A DNA stretch of 35,942 nt. Source: a virus. Position numbers and translations under genes: made by a program. Location of the stretch: IMG/VR virus record IMGVR_UViG_3300009184_000014, positions 1 through 35,942 of that record, one strand, 5' to 3'. Shown here piece after piece: positions 14,472 to 19,558 of the stretch. Numbering within the stretch: position 1 is the stretch's first letter; each line of letters opens with the position of its first letter. Below the pieces are notes generated by a model. The model did no database searches. It was not told the origin of the DNA and saw nothing but the letters and a program-made list of their open reading frames with translations.

Positions 14472-15232
14472 TGATAATTAAAGACAAACAACAAGATAGT
14501 GGCCATTGGTATACCCGTCAGGGTACGCCTGCCTACACTACCATTGGCAAGACTGGGGAAAGACCTACGACTTTGCGCGATGCGCGAAAAGAAGGTCTGC
14601 TTCCCAGCGTTACTACAATTATTAATGTCTTGGACAAGGCGGGCCTTACTAACTGGAAGTTGCAACAGGTCTTACTTGCCGCCTTAACCTTGCCTAGGGA
14701 AGTAAACGAACCTGAACAAGAATGGTTAAAGCGCGTTATGCAGGACAGCCGTGCTACTGGCAGGGAAGCGGCAGAGCGCGGTACGACTATCCACGCCATT
14801 ATTGAAAGCTATTTTGAGCAGGTGTATATGCCTGTCAAGCCAGCCTACCTTGATGCTATAGATGATGTACTAAAGCATCATTTTGGGAATCAGCCGTGGT
14901 TGGCAGAAAGGTCTTTTGGTCATGCCTTGGGCTATGGGGGGAAATGCGACCTCATGGCCAAACCTATTAATGGTCAGGGTACAGGGTTTGTAGTAGACTT
15001 TAAGACAAAGGACACCGATTTAGACAAAGTTGATGTTTTTTTTGAGCATGAGTTACAACTAGCGAGCTATCGTGAAGGCCTAAACTTGCCCAACGCGCGC
15101 TGTGCTATCGTATTTGTCAACGGCACTACAAACCAAGTAAAATTGGTAGAAGTGGAAGAATCCAAGCTACAAAATGGCTGGGAGTGCTTTCAACACTTGT
15201 TACGGGTCTATCAGATCAAGAACAATCTTTAA
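14471..15232 (+). CDS. RecB/Cas4-like PD-(D/E)XK exonuclease
   Basis: 253 aa. Expected catalytic elements occur in order: RGTTIHAI (H108), GYGGKCDLMA (D160), VVDFKTKD (D176, K178) and ELQLASYREG (QxxxY motif, Q196-Y200). This is the PDDEXK_1 type of phage exonuclease that pairs with an ssDNA-binding or annealing protein. It is directly coupled to the SSB-like gene. No RecT/Erf/Beta annealase is recognised nearby, so the SSB-like protein may fill that role. Confidence 0.85.
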   Translation: MIIKDKQQDSGHWYTRQGTPAYTTIGKTGERPTTLRDARKEGLLPSVTTIINVLDKAGLTNWKLQQVLLAALTLPREVNEPEQEWLKRVMQDSRATGREAAERGTTIHAIIESYFEQVYMPVKPAYLDAIDDVLKHHFGNQPWLAERSFGHALGYGGKCDLMAKPINGQGTGFVVDFKTKDTDLDKVDVFFEHELQLASYREGLNLPNARCAIVFVNGTTNQVKLVEVEESKLQNGWECFQHLLRVYQIKNNL

Positions 15233-15250
15233 TTCCTTCACGGGAACGGG

Positions 15251-15394
15251 GGAAAGCGTAAAGAAGCAAGTACCCCAACTTCTTTAGGGCGTTAAGCCGC
15301 CATAGTAGGATGCAGTAAGTTAGGCTTTTTGCGGCTTTCCACCTAACAGCTACCAACTGCCAAATACTGCCCTTTTTTATACATATTGTTGGTA
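15251..15394 (+). other. Non-coding region with competing inverted repeats
   Basis: No credible gene lies between 15233 and 15513. Several perfect arms are seen: GGAAAGC (15251-15257) with GCTTTCC (15334-15340); AAAGAAG (15260-15266) with CTTCTTT (15279-15285); AAGCCGC (15294-15300) with GCGGCTT (15331-15337); GTTAGG (15319-15324) with CCTAAC (15342-15347); TACCAAC (15351-15357) with GTTGGTA (15388-15394). Some exclude each other. A run CCTTTTTTAT at 15371-15380 could end transcription. Candidate attenuator, terminator or small RNA; folding not computed. Confidence 0.4.
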
Positions 15395-15423
15395 AATGTA
15401 TAAAATACGCTACATTTTATATA

Positions 15424-15505
15424 TGTTGTTTTTTTGCTAAATAACCCTTGCATTGTTAAGCCAACTTAACCTATACTGGTTTCACTTCAACAAAAAGTGA
15501 GATAG
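15424..15505 (+). repeat. Promoter-leader module, copy A
   Basis: Contains TGTTG-T7-GCT (15424-15438), the operator at 15456-15469, and GTGAGATAG (15497-15505). The same elements at nearly the same spacing recur at 16008-16087, indicating duplication of an entire promoter and leader. Confidence 0.7.
15448..15477 (+). promoter_or_regulatory. Early promoter with operator in the spacer
   Basis: TTGCAT (15448-15453) and TATACT (15472-15477) are 18 bases apart, with the operator TTAAG-CCAA-CTTAA (15456-15469) between them. This operator is the exact reverse complement of the one at 13601-13614. Drives the gene at 15514. Confidence 0.7.
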
Positions 15506-15513
15506 GAAAAAAA

Positions 15514-15750
15514 ATGAACTACGATCAAGAAAAAGAAATGTTTGGAACAAGCATTGGCATAGTAGAAGCTAATTTATGCAATGCCTACAACATTAATATG
15601 CGTTTAATGGGTATGTTGTCTGATGTTCAAGAATTGATTGAAATGGGCGATACCAAAAAAGCTAATCAAGTTATTAACCGTGTCAAATATTACTTTGCAG
15701 AGTTTACAAACACCCGTGATTGTATTTGTGCTGAAAGAGAAACTAATTAA
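15514..15750 (+). CDS. Small early protein of unknown function
   Basis: 78 aa: MNYDQEKEMFGTSIGIVEAN, then helical LMGMLSDVQELIEMGDTKKA and a C-terminal CICAERETN. No recognised family. Immediately downstream of a promoter module and the GTGAGATAG leader, 8 bases before the ATG. A weak hairpin (CCCC-TAC-GGGG, around 15760-15770) follows the gene and may be a partial terminator. Confidence 0.7.
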   Translation: MNYDQEKEMFGTSIGIVEANLCNAYNINMRLMGMLSDVQELIEMGDTKKANQVINRVKYYFAEFTNTRDCICAERETN

Positions 15751-15783
15751 TAAACAAGCCCCTACGGGGGTTACTTTTGAAAA

Positions 15784-15792
15784 GTGAGATAG
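15784..15792 (+). repeat. Third GTGAGATAG leader copy
   Basis: AGTGAGATAG recurs just upstream of the ATG at 15795 without an accompanying operator or clear promoter. The motif therefore probably acts at the mRNA or ribosome level rather than as part of the promoter itself. Confidence 0.5.
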
Positions 15793-15794
15793 AG

Positions 15795-16004
15795 ATGAAA
15801 GTAATTAGCAAAGACAAAATTGACTTAACTTGCACATATTTTTACCAGTATCTTTTTGATAACGGGTACAAATATCGGGTTTGGGATACTGACGCAATTA
15901 ACGCATATACCACTACAGGGCGTTATCCAAGCCAAAAAATGAAACAAAAAATGGAACGCATTATTTCTGAATGGGAAGATCGTAGGATTCAATTTCCAAA
16001 TTAA
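15795..16004 (+). CDS. Small early protein of unknown function
   Basis: 69 aa: MKVISKDKIDLTCTYFYQYL, then a region DAINAYTTTGRYPSQKMKQK and a charged end EWEDRRIQFPN. The ATG at 15795 is preferred over a TTG six codons upstream because that would put the GTGAGATAG leader inside the gene. No domain recognised; possibly a small winged or helical DNA-interacting protein, without firm evidence. Confidence 0.65.
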   Translation: MKVISKDKIDLTCTYFYQYLFDNGYKYRVWDTDAINAYTTTGRYPSQKMKQKMERIISEWEDRRIQFPN

Positions 16005-16007
16005 TTT

Positions 16008-16087
16008 TGTTGTTTTTTTGCTTAAGGTACTTGTGTTGTTAAGGTATCTTAAGTAAACTGGAGTTACTCCATTGGGGAGTGAGATAG
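16008..16087 (+). repeat. Promoter-leader module, copy B
   Basis: TGTTG-T7-GCT (16008-16022), operator (16039-16052) and GTGAGATAG (16079-16087) in the same order and nearly identical spacing as copy A at 15424-15505. The duplication probably placed a second gene set under the same repressor. Confidence 0.7.
16031..16059 (+). promoter_or_regulatory. Early promoter with operator in the spacer
   Basis: TTGTGT (16031-16036) and TAAACT (16054-16059) are 17 bases apart and enclose the operator TTAAG-GTAT-CTTAA (16039-16052). Drives the LPD29-like gene at 16103 and the small genes after it. Confidence 0.65.
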
Positions 16088-16102
16088 AAAAAGGAGTTTC
16101 AA

Positions 16103-16666
16103 ATGAAATATATCAGCGTAGTGAACACAGCAAAATTGGTAAGGGCAGCCCTTAAAGAATCATTTGTTGGCGTAAAGTTCAGCGTTACAAGCGATAGTTA
16201 TGCTGGCGGTGCAAGCATCAACATCAAATACACAAACGGCCCTACAGAAAAGCAAGTTAAAGAAGTTATTTCTAGCTTTGAGGGTTCTTACTTTGACGGC
16301 ATGATTGACTACAAAGGTTCTTGTTATGCCAATTTAAACGGTGAAGAAGTTAGATTTGGTGCTGACTTTATTTTTGTTAATAGAAAGTACAGCGTTGAGT
16401 TTTTAACAAAAATGGCTAATCAGGTTGCTTTTAGCTATCAAGTAAAAGAAGCTTTTGAGATTGTAGATAGCGTTTATAGCGGTGCTTATGTTAAAGGTTG
16501 TAATCAGGTTTATTTGCAAAGCAACAGGTATTTTGCTTCACAAGTAGCAACAGAAGCGTCAGAAGTTAGCTTTTGTGAATCCCAGCCAAGCAAAACAGTA
16601 GCAAGTGTTTACAGCATGGGTGATGACGGCTACGGTCAGGGTTGTGTTGGTAAGTTGGCTGCTTGA
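16103..16666 (+). CDS. LPD29-like domain protein (possible counter-defence)
   Basis: 187 aa. NTAKLVRAALKESFVGVKFS, then SYAGGASINIKYTNGPTEKQ and FDGMIDYKG match the LPD29-type large-polyvalent-protein-associated domain, usually found within polyvalent proteins or beside anti-restriction genes of plasmids and phages. Here it forms most of a stand-alone protein with a Ser/Tyr-rich C-terminus. Strong start: ATG with AAGGAG 6 bases upstream. Early expression under the repressor suits a role soon after entry; biochemical function of the domain is not established. Confidence 0.7.
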   Translation: MKYISVVNTAKLVRAALKESFVGVKFSVTSDSYAGGASINIKYTNGPTEKQVKEVISSFEGSYFDGMIDYKGSCYANLNGEEVRFGADFIFVNRKYSVEFLTKMANQVAFSYQVKEAFEIVDSVYSGAYVKGCNQVYLQSNRYFASQVATEASEVSFCESQPSKTVASVYSMGDDGYGQGCVGKLAA

Positions 16667-16675
16667 GGGGGATAT

Positions 16676-16879
16676 ATGGACATTAAAACATTAGAAAATA
16701 GTTTGTACTGGCAGGAGTTGGTTTTAAATCAGAGCAAAGACCCAGTTCAGATTGAGCGTGTTAAAAAAGCAATTGAGAAGCTACAAAAACAAATGCTTGA
16801 TTTAAAGAACGAAAACGATGCTTTAAGGAAACAATTAAAAACAGTATGTAACGCTTTGATGGAAAGGAAATTGACATGA
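16676..16879 (+). CDS. Small coiled-coil protein
   Basis: 67 aa: MDIKTLENSLYWQELVLNQS, then a coiled coil from about residue 22 (IERVKKAIEKLQKQMLDLKN, ENDALRKQLKTV). Probably dimeric. Nine bases after the LPD29-like gene; stop overlaps the next start (ATGA). No enzymatic motif. Confidence 0.7.
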   Translation: MDIKTLENSLYWQELVLNQSKDPVQIERVKKAIEKLQKQMLDLKNENDALRKQLKTVCNALMERKLT

Positions 16880-17151
16880 ATTTAGAAAAACTACAACAAA
16901 AACTACCAAAATTGCTAAATATGAAATTTGTTAATAAAAAATTGGTAGATGTGTATGAACCGCCTTATAGTTTTATAAGAGATGGCAAGTTGTTTATTAG
17001 CGGTGAAAACGGTGATTGCGCTTGCGATTTTTATGGTGAGTTTAGAGGTAATGACCCATACATTAACCCAGCTTTAGAGAAATTTGCAGCTAAAAATGGT
17101 GGGTATTTTGAATGGGAAAACCCAGCTTGTATCGTGTTTTGTAAAGATTAA
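16876..17151 (+). CDS. Small early protein of unknown function
   Basis: 91 aa: MNLEKLQQKLPKLLNMKFVN, then FIRDGKLFISGENGDCACDF, NPALEKFAAKNGGYFEW and a C-terminal ACIVFCKD. Mixed alpha/beta pattern with three Cys. I do not recognise a family. It is translationally coupled to the coiled-coil gene by ATGA. Confidence 0.7.
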   Translation: MNLEKLQQKLPKLLNMKFVNKKLVDVYEPPYSFIRDGKLFISGENGDCACDFYGEFRGNDPYINPALEKFAAKNGGYFEWENPACIVFCKD

Positions 17152-17243
17152 TCAACGGCAGGTCATTGACACTATTCAGCTCAAGTACTCGCAGACGAAC
17201 GACTAAAAAGACCTTGACCCGCCACCCAACTAAAGGAATCAAA

Positions 17244-17555
17244 ATGAAAGACTTTATCGGAAGTTGTTTATTAGGTGCTTTGCTAGGTGGAATGATGGCT
17301 TATGCTGTACCAGCCAAAGCGCAGACTTACCCTATGACCGATGCCCGTGGATACAATGTGGGTACGGTTCAGATACAAGGCAATACAGCCCAGTTTGTAA
17401 ACCCGATGGGGGTAACTACCCAAACTGCCACAATCTATCCTAATCAAGTTGTTTTTAGCACTCCTAGCGGTTACACCACAGGCGTAGTTGGGACTACAAG
17501 CTACAGCGTACCGCCTAGCCCACCAACCGTGCCAAGCGTGAGGGTATTGCAATGA
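17244..17555 (+). CDS. Exported protein with signal peptide
   Basis: 103 aa. The start at ATG 17244 has AAAGGA 6 bases upstream; the longer frame from 17166 lacks a site. The N-terminus MKDFIGSCLLGALLGGMMAY then AVPAKA|Q is a clear Sec signal peptide with an AxA cleavage site. The mature part is small, rich in Gly, Thr, Val and Pro with repeated beta-like strands (VGTVQIQGNTAQFVNP, TATIYPNQVVFSTPSG). Periplasmic or cell-surface location is likely. An early exported phage protein could alter superinfection or the host envelope; function unproven. Confidence 0.75.
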   Translation: MKDFIGSCLLGALLGGMMAYAVPAKAQTYPMTDARGYNVGTVQIQGNTAQFVNPMGVTTQTATIYPNQVVFSTPSGYTTGVVGTTSYSVPPSPPTVPSVRVLQ

Positions 17556-17764
17556 GAGAAGAATGGAATAAGGGCTACGAAAAGGGTCGTGATGACTATT
17601 GCTGTAATGGCGATTGCAATCAAGGTAGAGATTGCCCATTGCGTAAAAAAGAACTAACAGATGAGGAAATAGATAGTCTAATTATGGAAGTTGCTGAAAA
17701 ACCCACAGATGAAGATCTATATGACTTTGCTAGAGCCATTTTAAGAAAGGCACAAGAGAAATGA
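17552..17764 (+). CDS. Small cysteine-rich protein with CxGxCxQGRxCP-like motif
   Basis: 70 aa. DYCCNGDCNQGRDCPLRKK gives a four-cysteine cluster of the CNGxCNQGRxCP type frequent in tiny phage and plasmid proteins, possibly metal-binding. The C-terminal part is acidic and helical. ATGA overlap with the exported-protein gene. Confidence 0.7.
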   Translation: MREEWNKGYEKGRDDYCCNGDCNQGRDCPLRKKELTDEEIDSLIMEVAEKPTDEDLYDFARAILRKAQEK

Positions 17765-17949
17765 GTACAAGGTCAAAAGGAATGGTCGGCAAGACCTACA
17801 GAACAGCGTCAGAAGCGTTTAATGATGCCGACTATGCTACCGCCTTACAAAGACCCGAATCGTCTGATTTTGACGGGTTTGGTGCGTTCTGTGGGGCTTT
17901 ATTGTTTTTGGCTATATTTGCGTACAGCTTTTGGAGAACTATCAGCTAA
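17761..17949 (+). CDS. Small protein with C-terminal membrane segment
   Basis: 62 aa: MSTRSKGMVGKTYRTASEAF, then a single hydrophobic segment FGAFCGALLFLAIFAYSFW near the C-terminus. Likely tail-anchored in the inner membrane. Last gene of the early operon: its final 8 bases overlap the opposing endolysin gene, so the two operons meet head-on with no intergenic spacer. Confidence 0.65.
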   Translation: MSTRSKGMVGKTYRTASEAFNDADYATALQRPESSDFDGFGAFCGALLFLAIFAYSFWRTIS

Positions 17950-18529
17950 TCGCGTTTAAAACCATGTTAATTTTGGCTTTACGGTCATCAAGGCCAATAA
18001 GCCCACCGTTAATGCGTTTGGTCATAGTTTCAATATCCATGCTATCGGATAGCATATTTATGCTTTTTTTATTGAAAAACCAGCCTGCACTTAAAGCCGC
18101 ATATTTAGGAGTAGCCAGCCAATCAGGATTCCCAATAAAATCCACACCCAAACCAAGTCCGCAGTTTGCATAGTTTTCCCTGCCAGTAAGTTGTATTAAT
18201 CCACGCCCAATGTACTTGCCAGCATCTTCAGGTGTGAGGTTACCCATCCTACCTGCATACACTTTAGACGCAATCTTTATTGGGTTATGCGCATACTTTT
18301 CTGCTGTGTCCATGTCAGGAAAACGAGAAGGCCATGTATTCATCAAGCCCTTGGCAGAGTAGTTTAAGTTTTCTACAAGGTGCTTAAAGCCGCCTGATTC
18401 GTGCATACATTGACCGATAAAGCAGGCTTGTCTTTTGGGTGTGTTTATTTCGTATTTGGCAAATGTTTCGTTTAAGGGATCAAGCCACTTGTGGTCTATG
18501 CCCAACTTGTCTAACTGCTCTAATGTCAT
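17942..18529 (-). CDS. GH19-type endolysin (lysozyme/chitinase-like)
   Basis: 195 aa. FIGQCMHESGGFKH holds the expected catalytic Glu (E44), and YIGRGLIQLTGRENYANCG is the GH19 signature; later regions (NPDWLATPKYAALSAGWFF) also fit. It breaks peptidoglycan glycan strands at the end of infection. No signal peptide, so it depends on the holin directly upstream. Start ATG overlaps the holin stop. It ends the long leftward late unit. Confidence 0.9.
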   Translation of the reverse strand: MTLEQLDKLGIDHKWLDPLNETFAKYEINTPKRQACFIGQCMHESGGFKHLVENLNYSAKGLMNTWPSRFPDMDTAEKYAHNPIKIASKVYAGRMGNLTPEDAGKYIGRGLIQLTGRENYANCGLGLGVDFIGNPDWLATPKYAALSAGWFFNKKSINMLSDSMDIETMTKRINGGLIGLDDRKAKINMVLNAIS

Positions 18530-18894
18530 TTTTTAAGGTTAGCCATAATGCGAGTTCCGAATAAGAAACCAAAAGCAATGTTAGCCGCCTCAATACCTAT
18601 TCTTTGAATTTCGGGGGCTACTGGTAGAAATAGTGTACTTATGCCTACCACGATGACAAACAAAGCCCCTAGATACCGACTAGAAGCCCTTAAATCGATT
18701 ACCCATTGACTAGGTTGTCCATAAGGATTGTCAAGCTTTGCAATGGCTTCTAGCTTTGCTATGTCGTTTTGGTCTAGCTTAATTTGGTCATCTACATTTA
18801 AAGGCTTAACTCCGCCAGTAAACATACCAATTAGGCTTTTAATGCCGTCTATTCCTACAGGCACAAGAGCGCCAATAATGGTTTCTAAAATCAT
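18526..18894 (-). CDS. Putative holin (three-TM type)
   Basis: 122 aa. A hydrophobic N-terminus (MILETIIGALVPVGIDGI), a soluble charged middle, and two hydrophobic segments (RYLGALFVIVVGISTLFLPV, GIEAANIAFGFLFGTRIM) resemble the GTA/phage 3-TM holin group. Pores of this kind release the endolysin. Position immediately upstream of the endolysin and 4-base overlap with it strongly support the role. Confidence 0.7.
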   Translation of the reverse strand: MILETIIGALVPVGIDGIKSLIGMFTGGVKPLNVDDQIKLDQNDIAKLEAIAKLDNPYGQPSQWVIDLRASSRYLGALFVIVVGISTLFLPVAPEIQRIGIEAANIAFGFLFGTRIMANLKK

Positions 18895-19100
18895 TTACCT
18901 GTAATCCAATGAATTGCCCAGCCAATTAATGTAGAAAACGCAGATACGACCATGATTCCTACCCAAAAACCGCCCCTGCCTTTATTAGCCAATGCAAGCA
19001 GTTCTTCCATGCCAGCTTCTAGCTTGTCTATCTTGGCGGTTTGCTGGTCAACTTTTTCCCAAAGCTGTCCGTACTTAACGGGGTCGATTTCAAAAGACAT
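18891..19100 (-). CDS. Lysis-cassette coiled-coil membrane protein
   Basis: 69 aa. MSFEIDPVKYGQLWEKVDQQ begins a coiled coil (TAKIDKLEAGMEELLALANK) followed by a C-terminal transmembrane helix GGFWVGIMVVSAFSTLIGWA. Similar small proteins (XhlA-like accessory or alternative holins) lie just before holin genes. Overlaps the holin start by ATGA. No distinct spanin pair is recognised in this phage. Confidence 0.65.
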   Translation of the reverse strand: MSFEIDPVKYGQLWEKVDQQTAKIDKLEAGMEELLALANKGRGGFWVGIMVVSAFSTLIGWAIHWITGK

Positions 19101-19111
19101 AATTTTCTCAA

Positions 19112-19396
19112 TTAATATTTATTTTCGGCAAATATATTTACAAATACAGTTTTATCTTCTAGTGCTTCAATTTCATGCCATTCTTTACCAATTAGGTTAA
19201 GTGGCTGTGAATCTTTATTAATAGTAGCTGTTACTTTTGCTGTTCTTATAACGCAAGAACCAGCGGTACAAAACGATGCGTGGTCATAAGAATGGGTGTG
19301 GCTAGGCAAGCCCATACCTTTATCGGCATGATAAATATTTACCCTTGAGCCACCATAATTAAAGGTATGCGCTGGTGCTATTGGTTTAGCTTGCAT
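19112..19396 (-). CDS. Small cupin-like protein
   Basis: 94 aa with ATG at 19396; a TTG at 19405 is an alternative. PSHTHSYDHA (H33, H35, H39) and a later EWHEIEAL (H74) arrange His residues as in single-metal cupins, within a beta-strand pattern (CVIRTAKVTATIN, KTVFVNIF). The role in a phage is unknown; it sits between the third fibre gene and the lysis cassette, overlapping the 54-aa gene by 11 bases. Confidence 0.65.
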   Translation of the reverse strand: MQAKPIAPAHTFNYGGSRVNIYHADKGMGLPSHTHSYDHASFCTAGSCVIRTAKVTATINKDSQPLNLIGKEWHEIEALEDKTVFVNIFAENKY

Positions 19397-19550
19397 TGTT
19401 ATCAACTACAACTGGAGTAAAAGGCAAACCATCATCAACAATAGGAATATCTTGTTCAATAACTACAGATTCGCCCAAATCAGGAATTGTAGGTTCTGTT
19501 GGCGTAGAAGTATTGGGCGTTAGTTCGGGAGTTGTTAAGCCGTCAGTCAT
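19386..19550 (-). CDS. Small acidic Pro/Thr-rich protein, 54 aa
   Basis: MTDGLTTPELTPNTSTPTEP leads a disordered acidic peptide ending VVVDNNAS. ATG at 19550, 8 bases after the fibre stop, preceded by AAGGAAAATT. Overlaps the cupin gene. Possibly a short linker or chaperone-like peptide; unknown. Confidence 0.6.
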   Translation of the reverse strand: MTDGLTTPELTPNTSTPTEPTIPDLGESVVIEQDIPIVDDGLPFTPVVVDNNAS

Positions 19551-19558
19551 AATTTTCC

